In this document: piece after piece, positions 27,430 to 37,300 of the stretch
How the letters are laid out: each line of letters starts with the position of its first letter
Numbering within the stretch: position 1 is the stretch's first letter
Source: a virus
Strand: one strand, 5' to 3'
Virus record (IMG/VR): IMGVR_UViG_3300025483_000017
Span: 1 to 52,098 of that record
DNA: 52,098 nucleotides
The notes under the pieces: generated by a model
What the model saw: the letters and a program-made list of their open reading frames with translations, nothing else
What the model was told of the DNA's origin: nothing
Databases searched by the model: none
Program-made: the position numbers and the translations under genes

Positions 27430-28650
27430 ATGGCTAAACAATCCCTAAACATTGGTACTGTTGCCAATGACAATACAGGTGATACTCTAAGGAGTGGCGG
27501 TGATAAAATTAATGATAATTTTGATGAACTATACACCGCCATTGGTAATGGAGCCACTTTAGGTATTTCAGTATCAAATCCAGCAGTGGGTCAGGTTCTG
27601 ACATACAACGGGAGTAGTTTTTCTCCCTCAAATTTTAATGCACTTACCTCAGCACTAGATGTTTCTGGTAATTCTATTATTTCCTCATCTGATGGAGACG
27701 TTACCATTGTTCCAAATGGGACAGGTGATTTTAGAGTTACTGCTGGAAGTCAGACAACAATTTTTGATGGTGCTACAGGAAATGTTTCTGTAGGTTCGAC
27801 TATTTCATATAAAAATGAATATACTGCATTAGGTAATGCTCCTAGTGCCGCATCTACACCTGGTTACTTTTTTACCGTTGATGGTGACGATAACCCATAT
27901 GTAAATATGAATATCACTTCTGGTGGTATTGGTGATAGTAGAGTAAAACTTCTTACTGAGTATTCAGGGATTGATACTCTGTCTGATGTTGATATTACAA
28001 CAACCGCTCCTACTACCAATCAAGTATTGAAGTGGAATGGAACTAATTTTGTTCCTGCTGATGATGTAGCTGGTGCTGGACAATCAAATACTTTTGCAAC
28101 TATTTCTTCAGATTCTGGTAGTACTACCGCAAATACTGTATCGGATACATTAACAATTGCTGGTGGTACTAATATTACTACAGCAGTTGTTGGTGATACT
28201 ATAACTGTAAACTTTAATGGAACTCTTACTACAACACTATCAGCATTAACTGATACTGATGTTTCTGGAATTACTCAGGGAGATTCCTTATATTGGAATG
28301 GAACTAATTGGGTTGTTACTAGAAGTCCAATCACCTGGTGGGAACTTGGTGCTGATGGAGCAAGTCATTTTACAATTAATGGTCCAGGTTTTTCTGCTGC
28401 TACAAATGATCCGACACTCTATGTAATGCGAGGTATGACTTATGCATTTGACAATAGTTCAAATGGCGGGTCACATCCATTCAGAATCCAACAATCTCAG
28501 GGACTTTCTGGAACTGCTTATACTACAGGTCAAAGTGGTAGTGGAACAAATGTCTTGTATTGGACAGTTCCAATGGATGCTCCAAATACTCTATATTATC
28601 AATGCACCATTCATGCACTTATGAATGGCACTATTAACGTTATCGTCTGA
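27430..28650 (+). CDS. Tail fibre-like protein with C-terminal cupredoxin-like domain (406 aa)
   Basis: The N-terminus (SLNIGTVANDNTGDTLRSGG, then DKINDNFDELY) is a common attachment motif of phage fibres. The middle is Ser/Thr/Gly-rich with beta repeats (LSDVDITTTAPTTNQVLKWN; LTDTDVSGITQGDSLYWNGT) typical of fibre shafts. The last ~110 residues form a cupredoxin-like beta-sandwich: H349 in GGSHPFRIQ and C392, H395 and M398 in LYYQCTIHALMNG. This is a complete type-1 copper ligand set (His, then Cys-x2-His-x2-Met). Whether copper binds is unknown; the fold may simply be a stable receptor-binding head. A late promoter precedes it and the next gene follows after five bases. Confidence 0.8.
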   Translation: MAKQSLNIGTVANDNTGDTLRSGGDKINDNFDELYTAIGNGATLGISVSNPAVGQVLTYNGSSFSPSNFNALTSALDVSGNSIISSSDGDVTIVPNGTGDFRVTAGSQTTIFDGATGNVSVGSTISYKNEYTALGNAPSAASTPGYFFTVDGDDNPYVNMNITSGGIGDSRVKLLTEYSGIDTLSDVDITTTAPTTNQVLKWNGTNFVPADDVAGAGQSNTFATISSDSGSTTANTVSDTLTIAGGTNITTAVVGDTITVNFNGTLTTTLSALTDTDVSGITQGDSLYWNGTNWVVTRSPITWWELGADGASHFTINGPGFSAATNDPTLYVMRGMTYAFDNSSNGGSHPFRIQQSQGLSGTAYTTGQSGSGTNVLYWTVPMDAPNTLYYQCTIHALMNGTINVIV

Positions 28651-28655
28651 TATAA

Positions 28656-31600
28656 ATGGCTAGAACTGTTCCTGGATCTGGTGCTGTCATCGAACCAATC
28701 TTTGATGAGATTTTCGGTGTCCGTGCGATAAAAGTAATAAATGGTGGATCGGGATATGATCCTGCAGATCCACCTAGACTTACTGTACAAGGTTGTGGTA
28801 CTCCTGATCAAGAGTCTTTACTATATCCAATTATTGATAGTGCATCAGGAAGAATAACTCATGTACGAGTTCTTGAAAGGGGTAGAGGTTATGATCCTCT
28901 ACGCTTACAATTTTTTCCTGAGCAAGAAACACCGAATGTAATTTCATCTTTTAATATAAACAGAATTTGGCAACCTCATCCAAATTCATCCACTATTGGA
29001 ACATTTACTGTCGATACGGATAGACTCCGTATTCAATCTGATAATCACCCTAAACCTACTTGGTCACAATCTGAGGCAATACCTGGTGGTGGACCTCTTA
29101 TTGATAGAAATTTTGATCAAACATTTGTATATCGTGGTGGTAAAGATGTTCCAAATCCAGGAACTAGATCGGAACAAACTAATAAAGTAACTGGTATCCT
29201 TGCTAATGGAGGTCTGCTCCACACTCCAGAGTGGGGTACTGATGGGGGATCTCCTACTAACTTTGCTATCGATTCTGTAAAGTATGATTACGTAAAGAGT
29301 AATGATGTATATGACACAGTAACTGAATCTAACGTTCAATATTATCAGTCTAGCAAAACCCTCGATCAGTTTGCTCTGGAGAATGGTGTATTTGATTGGG
29401 GGAAATTAAAACAATTCACTTGGAACATTAAAGTAGAGTATGGCAATATCATGCTCCCTATTAATAATATTGATGAATCTCTTGGCGATATTGAAATCGG
29501 TAGAATTGTAGATGAAATTTCTGGAATTGCCAGGGGTGAGATTGCTAAAATCGTTAGAGACTCTAATAATTTAATTACAGCAATCTATTTAAGAGATGTA
29601 TCTAGTGGTTCTGCATTTGAAGATGGTGATAGATGTCTTGGATCTAATGGATTTACATTTACAATTAATTCATCACCAATTTCCTTGAATGTTTATTATA
29701 TTGATTTTGGAACCGATGCTGAAAAGTTTGGAGCCTTTACTCCAGGTCAGTATTATTTGGCACCCGAAAATATTAAGGTAAAACAAAATTATTTAATTAA
29801 ATTCAATCAGTCCGACTCATCTAATTCTCAAGGTGTAGGACATCCAATACAGTTCAGCACAACTGCTGATGGAATTCATAATAGTTCACCTGGAACTTTA
29901 TATTATCAGAGTACAGGTGTTTCTTCTGCTCCTGCAGCAGACTATGAAAATGAGTTGCAACCGATATTAATAATGAATTCGGATGAATCTAATAGAATCT
30001 ATTACTTCTGTAAGCATCATCCCAATATGTCGGGTCATGATGATCATGAAGGTTATATTACCATCGATACTGATACTAGTGCTGAAACTATAATCAATAA
30101 CTACTATGCTGAAGATTTTTATCAATCAGATTCGGAAAATCCTAACACTATTGACAAGTCTAGACATGTAGATGGGCACTCTAAGATTCTTGGTATGTCC
30201 TTTGATGGATATCCCATTTATGGTCCTTATGGATATAATTCCAGTGGAAATGCTGCTAGGGAAGTTTCATCTTTCCGACTCAGAACCACTGCAGAACTTC
30301 CTGGTGCAAGACCTCAGGTAAATACCGTTTCGACAGTTACTTATGCAGTAACAGTTTCTAATGGTGAATTTTTATTTGATGGATCTAGACCAAATTTCTT
30401 GTCCCTTGAGAGGGGTAAAACATATATTTTTAGTCAAAATGATTCCTCTAATGATGCACAGTTTTTATTAATTAGTGAAACTGATGATGGTTGGCACAGT
30501 GTTGGTGATCCACCAGCAATTGGACAGACTTCATTCTTGTATACATTGGGCGTTGAATATTATATTGATGGATCTGCAGTTTCTACATTTGCAGAATATG
30601 TTAGTGCCTTTAATGGTGCAACTACAAGAGAAACTAGAATTACTGTTCCTGTTACAGCACCAAATACATTATATGTTTTTGCTTATACTAGTTCTAATCT
30701 AGGTCTTAGAACTGTTCAAGTTGGTTATGTTTTGGGGGATTTGATACAAGATCATATTTACGATTCTTCAGTTGGAACTTTGGATGAGTTCAATGGTAAG
30801 TTCGGTGTAACACCCGAATATCCTAATGGAACATATGCATACTTTATGACTGAAGATAGCAGTGGAAATCCTGTATATCCATATACTATTGGTCCTAAAA
30901 TGTATGGGAGTCCTTTATTTGAGGGAAATGTAGTTCCTGATATTGTCGATGTTTTTCCTGACGGTGCGGCAGGTAATATTGTATTGACTGATACAGGAGA
31001 AGTTTCTTATATTAAAATGATCAGAAATGGTGATAACTATTTTGGACCTACAAAGGCTAGAATATTAGGTGGTGAAGGATCTGGTGCAACAGGTTCTTCT
31101 ACGGTTCAAACTGTTACTGGACTGACATTACTTAATGCTGGTAGAAGTTATGCTTCTGCCCCAACAGTTATTTTTGAAGGTGGCGGTGGACAAGACGCTC
31201 AAGGATCTGCAAAAATTGATACTACTGGAAAGGTAACTTCTATTAGTATTGCAAATAGTGGAGAGTTTTATCAAGAAGCACCATTCATTCTAATTTCTGG
31301 TGGTGGTGGTCTTGGCGCAAAAGCAGTAGCAACTATTGATCAGGGACAAATCACATCAATTACTGTTACTGAAGAAGGAGAAGGTTATACGTCACCTCCA
31401 AATATTATCTTTACAAGATTAGTTAATCTCAAACGAAAAGCTGGTGCTCGTCAAGCAAATAATGCAACAAGCATTTATATCAGTGGATTAACTAAGACTA
31501 TTACTCCTTCTGACACAGAAATTTTTGTAAAATCTACAAGTTCTTTTCCTGGATCTGGAGAGTTTATTGTTGGGTATGAAACTATTTCATATACCGCAAA

Positions 31601-32813
31601 AACTGATAAGAAGTTTAGTGGTCTTACCCGTGGTGTGAACTTTAATTACGATCAGAGAATTATTCTTGATACAAGTCAGGACAATCGAGTTGGTGTGTCA
31701 ACATATAAATTTAATGTTGGTGATAGATTAATTCGTAGGGTTGAGAGTTCAACAAATAAAATTGCAAAAGTTTATGATTGGAATCCAGAAACTAGAGAAC
31801 TCTTAGTAGTTTTTGAAATTGATGAATTGGCATTTATTGATGGTGGCATCGCAGCAACTGAAGACGCCACAGTTCAATTTGACGCTGGTGTTGCAAATAG
31901 CAGCACATCAGCAGACATTACACCAAACCCATTACTAGTTACCGAGAGTGAGACTGATATTATCACATTATTGACCGCACCTATATCAACTCTTACTAAT
32001 AGAGTATTTGAAGATAATGATGAGCAGGATGGTGCTGGTGACGGTATTGCTGATTTGGTAAATACTGGAACTGAATTTGAGAACCAACTCAATTTAGATG
32101 GCGGCATTTATAATTCTCTTTATGGTATTGAAGAGACCCAAGGAGGAACCAACACCACTTTATTTGCAGTCGGTGATGCAATTAAAGATGCTACGGTTCC
32201 ATTTAAATATGCTGGTGTTGACACCGCAGGTGGTTTAAATGAAGGAACAGATCACAATTCTATTATCAATCTATACTTGGATGGAGGATCTGGAACTTAT
32301 AGTGTTAATGAGGTTGTTACTGGAGGAGTTTCTGGAGTTGCAGCAACAGTAGTTTCTTGGGATTCTACAAATAAAGTGTTGCAAGTTCAGAATGTTGTTC
32401 CTTATAACACGGGCAATGTTGCTAAGGGTGAACAAGGTATTTTGTACGAATTTTCTGATAATAATACTATAACGGATTTTTATATTCAAAATCCTGGTAC
32501 AAACTATACAGGAGCTCCTACAGTTGCAATTGAGGATGTTGGGGATATTCAATGCACGGGCACTGTAAATATGACTACAGCGGGAGATCAGGTTGCTTCT
32601 ATCACTATTAATAATGGTGGGTATGGAATAAATCAGTCTGTTGATGGGACATATAATTTACATCCAACAGTTACATTCACAAATGCTGGTGGAGACTCTA
32701 CAGGTTCAGGTGCTGTTGCATATGCAATTATCGGTGGAGAACTTTTAGATGGAACTGGTGGAGCATCTTATAGAATTAAGAGTATTGATTACCTAACTGG
32801 TGTTCGCTCATAA
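28656..32813 (+). CDS. Large tail protein with cupredoxin-like and YHYH domains (1385 aa)
   Basis: Domain order by residue: 1-90 two GSGY units (GGSGYDPADPPRLTV); 346-472 cupredoxin-like domain with H396 (GHPIQF) and C452, H455, M458 in YYFCKHHPNMSGH; 499-745 YHYH-like domain (HSKILGMSFDGYPIYGPYGY) interrupted at about 555-690 by a second cupredoxin-like sandwich that lacks the Cys/His/Met set (APNTLYVFAYTSSN); 782-922 four GSGY units; about 935-1030 a beta module (TPSDTEIFVKSTSSFPGSGE); 1180-1385 more beta repeats and GSGY units. It shares its YHYH and GSGY modules with the giant protein upstream. Likely part of the same host-facing fibre or baseplate network. Confidence 0.82.
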   Translation: MARTVPGSGAVIEPIFDEIFGVRAIKVINGGSGYDPADPPRLTVQGCGTPDQESLLYPIIDSASGRITHVRVLERGRGYDPLRLQFFPEQETPNVISSFNINRIWQPHPNSSTIGTFTVDTDRLRIQSDNHPKPTWSQSEAIPGGGPLIDRNFDQTFVYRGGKDVPNPGTRSEQTNKVTGILANGGLLHTPEWGTDGGSPTNFAIDSVKYDYVKSNDVYDTVTESNVQYYQSSKTLDQFALENGVFDWGKLKQFTWNIKVEYGNIMLPINNIDESLGDIEIGRIVDEISGIARGEIAKIVRDSNNLITAIYLRDVSSGSAFEDGDRCLGSNGFTFTINSSPISLNVYYIDFGTDAEKFGAFTPGQYYLAPENIKVKQNYLIKFNQSDSSNSQGVGHPIQFSTTADGIHNSSPGTLYYQSTGVSSAPAADYENELQPILIMNSDESNRIYYFCKHHPNMSGHDDHEGYITIDTDTSAETIINNYYAEDFYQSDSENPNTIDKSRHVDGHSKILGMSFDGYPIYGPYGYNSSGNAAREVSSFRLRTTAELPGARPQVNTVSTVTYAVTVSNGEFLFDGSRPNFLSLERGKTYIFSQNDSSNDAQFLLISETDDGWHSVGDPPAIGQTSFLYTLGVEYYIDGSAVSTFAEYVSAFNGATTRETRITVPVTAPNTLYVFAYTSSNLGLRTVQVGYVLGDLIQDHIYDSSVGTLDEFNGKFGVTPEYPNGTYAYFMTEDSSGNPVYPYTIGPKMYGSPLFEGNVVPDIVDVFPDGAAGNIVLTDTGEVSYIKMIRNGDNYFGPTKARILGGEGSGATGSSTVQTVTGLTLLNAGRSYASAPTVIFEGGGGQDAQGSAKIDTTGKVTSISIANSGEFYQEAPFILISGGGGLGAKAVATIDQGQITSITVTEEGEGYTSPPNIIFTRLVNLKRKAGARQANNATSIYISGLTKTITPSDTEIFVKSTSSFPGSGEFIVGYETISYTAKTDKKFSGLTRGVNFNYDQRIILDTSQDNRVGVSTYKFNVGDRLIRRVESSTNKIAKVYDWNPETRELLVVFEIDELAFIDGGIAATEDATVQFDAGVANSSTSADITPNPLLVTESETDIITLLTAPISTLTNRVFEDNDEQDGAGDGIADLVNTGTEFENQLNLDGGIYNSLYGIEETQGGTNTTLFAVGDAIKDATVPFKYAGVDTAGGLNEGTDHNSIINLYLDGGSGTYSVNEVVTGGVSGVAATVVSWDSTNKVLQVQNVVPYNTGNVAKGEQGILYEFSDNNTITDFYIQNPGTNYTGAPTVAIEDVGDIQCTGTVNMTTAGDQVASITINNGGYGINQSVDGTYNLHPTVTFTNAGGDSTGSGAVAYAIIGGELLDGTGGASYRIKSIDYLTGVRS
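31000..31420 (+). repeat. GSGY beta-repeat array in the 1385-aa protein
   Basis: Four units (NGDNYFGPTKARILGGEGSG, AGRSYASAPTVIFEGGGGQD, SGEFYQEAPFILISGGGGLG, EGEGYTSPPNIIFTR) of about 38 residues each belong to the family seen in the giant protein. The spacing and GGGG turn match array 2 there. Confidence 0.8.
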
Positions 32814-32817
32814 CTCT

Positions 32818-32825
32818 CATAAATA
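32818..32825 (+). promoter_or_regulatory. T4-type late promoter element (CATAAATA)
   Basis: CATAAATA in the 39-base gap between the 1385-aa gene and gp8, 27 bases before the gp8 ATG. A purine-rich AAGAGGA follows. It would drive gp8, the 2618-aa gene and the two small coiled-coil genes up to the terminator at 42723. Confidence 0.8.
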
Positions 32826-32852
32826 AACAAGAGGACAATAGTACCCTAGGAA

Positions 32853-34385
32853 ATGGCAGCCCTATTAACTGATCAATTTAGAATTTTTTCTGCGAGAAAA
32901 TTCATTAAGGCACTTGAGGGTCCTGACGCAACTCAGAGCGATTCTGCGGCAGGATCTAATAGAGATAGACTGTATGTCTTTATTGGAAGATCTCAACCTT
33001 GGGATAATGAGAACTCTCCGCCTCAAGCGGTAGACTCATTCTCAGAATTTTCTAATTCTTATGATGACATGATCTCATTAAAAAGAGTTCTAGCTTCGGA
33101 CACTGTTCAGGTTGTTCGTAGAATTGACTGGGTTTCTCCTGAAGAAACTACGGGTGGTTTGGGATTTACATATGACATGTATCGTCATAACTATTCTCCA
33201 AGTAAGACTGCTTCCTCTGGTGCTACCAAATTATATGATGCAGACTTTTTTGTTGTGAATTCACAATATCAAGTTTATAAGTGCATCTACAATGGTACTG
33301 CCCCTTCTGATCCAAACGGTAAGCCTTCTACTGTTGAACCTACTGGTACTTCAACTTCCATTATCACAACTGGTGATGGTTATCGTTGGAAGTATATGTA
33401 TACGATTCCTGTTGCATCGGTCTTGAAATTCTTTTCTAATGACTATATGCCAGTTTTTACTAATACTGCGATTCAATCTAACGCTGTTAGCGGAGAGATT
33501 GATACTGTTGTTATCAATGCTTCTGGTTCTGGATATAATAACGGAACCTACGACAATGTTGCTATCAACGGTGATGGTGCTGGTGGTCGTGTTTCTATCG
33601 TTGTTGACGGTGGTAAAATTACTTCTGCTACTGTGACATCTGGCGGTACAGGATACACATTTGGTCAAATTAGTATTAGTGCCATCACTGGCATTGGTAC
33701 AGGTACTGCTGGCGAAGTTGATGTTGTTATTCCTCCTCCAAATGGTCATGGATATGACTCAGGAGTAGAACTCGGTGGTTTCCGAGTAATGATTAATGCC
33801 AAACTTTCTTATGATGAAGGTGCTGGAGACTTCCCTATTGATAACGACTATCGTCGTATTGGATTGATAACCAATCCACTCAAATTTGGAACAGCGGAAC
33901 TTATTTCTGACCTTACAGTTTCTGCTGCAAAAGCTCTTATTTTCTCACCAACATTTCAAGGTAACTATGTTCCTGATGAAATTATTACACAAACTCGTGT
34001 AGTTGGTGGAACAAATGTAACTGCTCGTGGTCGTGTAGTTTCTTGGAATGCTACAACTAAAGTTCTGAAGTATTATCAGAACTCTGTTGACGGCATTTTC
34101 CCTGAGGTTACTGGTACACAAAATGAATTTGATGGTTCTAATGTTATTAGTGGTGCTACCTCTGGTGCATCTGGACAACCAGATGTAAATTTCCCTACAG
34201 TCCCAAATTCATCTTCCAGAACTATTAATAATACTGAATATGATTTGGGTATGAGATTTAATGCTGGATTTGCAAAACCAGAGATTGAACCAAACAGCGG
34301 TCAGGTTGTTTATATAGATAATAGACGAGCAATCAGTCGTGCAAACGACCAGGTAGAAGACATCAAAATCGTAATCGAGTTCTAA
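32853..34385 (+). CDS. 8: Baseplate wedge subunit gp8
   Basis: It carries the gp8 signatures YVFIGRSQPWDNENSPP (T4: FGRSEPW), DYADMISLKRV-like helix, VVRRIDW, and GDGYRWKYMYTIPV (T4: GDGYVWEYLFEIP), in the T4 order. gp8 is the wedge protein that binds gp7 and gp10. It is 510 residues against 334 in T4. Part of the extra length is two GSGY repeat units inserted at about residues 215-305 (SGSGYNNGTYDNVAINGDG; GGTGYTFGQISISAI). Another insert, at about 365-440, has the SGA-type beta pattern. Its stop overlaps the next start (TAATG). Confidence 0.9.
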   Translation: MAALLTDQFRIFSARKFIKALEGPDATQSDSAAGSNRDRLYVFIGRSQPWDNENSPPQAVDSFSEFSNSYDDMISLKRVLASDTVQVVRRIDWVSPEETTGGLGFTYDMYRHNYSPSKTASSGATKLYDADFFVVNSQYQVYKCIYNGTAPSDPNGKPSTVEPTGTSTSIITTGDGYRWKYMYTIPVASVLKFFSNDYMPVFTNTAIQSNAVSGEIDTVVINASGSGYNNGTYDNVAINGDGAGGRVSIVVDGGKITSATVTSGGTGYTFGQISISAITGIGTGTAGEVDVVIPPPNGHGYDSGVELGGFRVMINAKLSYDEGAGDFPIDNDYRRIGLITNPLKFGTAELISDLTVSAAKALIFSPTFQGNYVPDEIITQTRVVGGTNVTARGRVVSWNATTKVLKYYQNSVDGIFPEVTGTQNEFDGSNVISGATSGASGQPDVNFPTVPNSSSRTINNTEYDLGMRFNAGFAKPEIEPNSGQVVYIDNRRAISRANDQVEDIKIVIEF

Positions 34386-37300
34386 TGGCACAAAACACTA
34401 ATCTAAACGTCACCCCTTATTACGACGACTTCGATAAGGATAAGAATTTTTATCGAGTCTTATTTCGTCCTGGGTTTCCTATTCAGGCAAGAGAACTCAG
34501 CACAATGCAGAGTATTCTGCAGAATCAAGTAGAGTCTGTTGGAACACACCTCTTTAAAGATGGTGCGATGATAATTCCTGGTCAGGTCGGTTATGACTTG
34601 AATGTGCAGGCAGTTCTTGTTCAAGAATCTTTCTTGGGTAGTGATGTTGAAACTTACAGAACTCAACTAAACGGAACAATTATTGAAGGTCTTACTACTG
34701 GTGTAAAAGCAAAAGTTCTTTATAGTATCTCTGCATCAGAATCTGAAAAAGGGTATATTACTTTTTATGTAAAATATATCGACTCTGGAGACACAACTTC
34801 TGATACTGGTCTCAAAACATTCCAAATCAATGAGCAGTTGGTTACCGATAAAGAAATTACATTCGGTTCAACTCTGATTGAAGTTGGCACTCCATTCGCA
34901 CAACTTCTTCCTGTTAATGCTATTTCAAAAGGATCTACAGCATATATCAGTGATGGTGTTTATTATATTAGAGGTCATTTTGTAAATGTTCCATCTAAGT
35001 ATCTTATTCTTGATCAGTATGGTAATAATCCATCCTATAGAGTAGGTCTTGATGTTTTAGAATCTATTGTCACCCCTGAAGATGATGAATCTCTGAATGA
35101 TAACGCTGCAGGAACTTCAAACTATTCTGCACCTGGTGCTCATAGATTTAAAATTCAAACTCAATTTGTAAAACGATTAATTACTGATGAAGCAGATAAA
35201 GACTTCATTGAACTTTTAAGAATTAATAACAGTAGAGTAGAAAGTTTCGTAGAGAGAACTGAATATAGTGAGTTGGAAAAATCTCTAGCTCGCAGAACTT
35301 ATGAAGAGTCTGGTGACTATGTAATTGATACCTTTAATCTTACGATGCGTGAGCATCTTAACGATGGATTTAACAATGGAGTCTATCTTAGTGGACAAAC
35401 CTCGGATCAAGGAAATCCTGCCTCTGATGAGAAATTGGCAATTGAAGTTTCTCCTGGTAAGGCATATATCAGAGGATATAGAACCGAATTTATTAGTCCT
35501 AGGTACATCGATGTAGATAAACCAAGAGATTTTGAGACCCGTGAGAATGGCATTATCAACTTTAATCTTGGTAATTTTGTAAAAATCTATGATGTTCATG
35601 GTTGGCCAGAAGTTTCTGGAGATGGTGTTAGTGATGCATATCAAATTCTTAATCTGTATGATGATTGGGCACCAAATGCAACTTCTTCTGTTAAGTCTGG
35701 TGCCAATAGAATTGGTAGATGCAGAGTAATCCAGTTACAAAAATCCAGCAGTGCCTTAGCTGCAACTTCACCTTTTGGAATTCAACCAAATATTACTGGT
35801 GGTGTTTATGATCTTTGGTTCTTTGATGTTCAGATGTTTACTGTTTTAAACATCTCTAATGCAATAACTTATGTTTCTGGAACTAAAGTTCAAGGTAAGA
35901 CCTCTGGTGCAATAGGTTATATTGCAGATACTGGAAACAACACACATTATGTTTATCTAGAGCAAGTAAGTGGTAATTTTACCAACGGTGAACTTTTAAC
36001 TATCAATGGTAGAGATTCTGGAACATTAGAGGCAGCACATAGTTATCAACTTTCCGATGTAAGATCGTCTTTCGGTCTTGACAGTGTTAGTGCTGTTAGA
36101 TTTGGTGCAAACTGGATCTTGAATGACTCCCGTCCTATTGAATCTTCTACGGTAAACATTGATGAGACATCTGGCGATGTTCTTACTGTAGATACTATTG
36201 TTGGTGGTACTGGATATACAACTGCTACAGGTATTGCTACAACTGGTGGTGGTGGTTCTAGTCTAACTGTAGATATTACTGCGTCAGCAGGTGTTGTTAC
36301 TGCAGTAACTGTCAATGCCCCTGGTACTGGTTATGCAGTTGATGAGACGATTACGATTACAAATGCAAACGCATCTGGTATTGCCACGATTGATACTATC
36401 AGTGCTGCTGATGGTAGCAGGACTGCGGGTACATATGCAATTGGCGCATCAGATTATAGTACTGATGCTTCTGGTAGTGGTGCTACTTTCTCTATCGTAG
36501 TTGATGGATCTGGTGCTGCAACTGTTACTATTACTGATGACGGTACTGGATTCGTAGTTGATGAAACGTTTACAGTTGTTGATGCACAACTGGGTAGTGG
36601 GGGAGGTGCTTCTCTTACCTTTGATGTTGCTACAATTCATGGTAATAGTGCAACTTTTGATGTTGCTACTATTGGACATAACGATATTAATGGTTTCCGC
36701 ACAAGATTTGAAAAAGATCTGAGACCTGGTGATGTAATTACTCCAACAATTTCTGATCTGGAAGGTACAAATACTATTCGTGTTGAAAGGGTCGATCCTA
36801 CTGCTATTGCAACTACTTCAACAAATAAAAAGTCTACAGTTCCAGCAGGAAATGAAATCTTTAATTATGCAGATCAAACTGCTAGATTGGACAATGCCTT
36901 AAAAGTTGGTACAGTAACTGCAGGTGAATATGGAGAATTAGTTAGGTTACGTCCGTTCATTTTCCAAAAAGATTATCAAAATGGAGAACTTTCCTTTGAT
37001 CTCCCAGAAGATACAATGAAGTCTTTGGACGATGAATCATTCTTTGTCTATAGAAATTTTGCATCCAAAACTGTAACATCTGGTTCTATTACATTCACTC
37101 TTCCAGAAACTGAGGCATTTGGAGCATTATCTGGAGACAACTATATTCTTACAATTACTAATAATGGAACTTCTGTAATATTCTCTGATGGTGAAAACGT
37201 AGATATTGATGCACAGTCAGACGCTGGTGTTCTATCAACATCTTTTGGTTCTGATAACCAGTCATTCTCCATTAGTGGTCTTACTGGAGTTGCTACAGTA

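Noticed and set aside
28651-28658. TATAAATG resembling a late promoter before the 1385-aa gene
   Set aside because: It differs from NATAAATA at the last base and overlaps the ATG itself, leaving no room for a leader. The gene is better read from the promoter at 27402.
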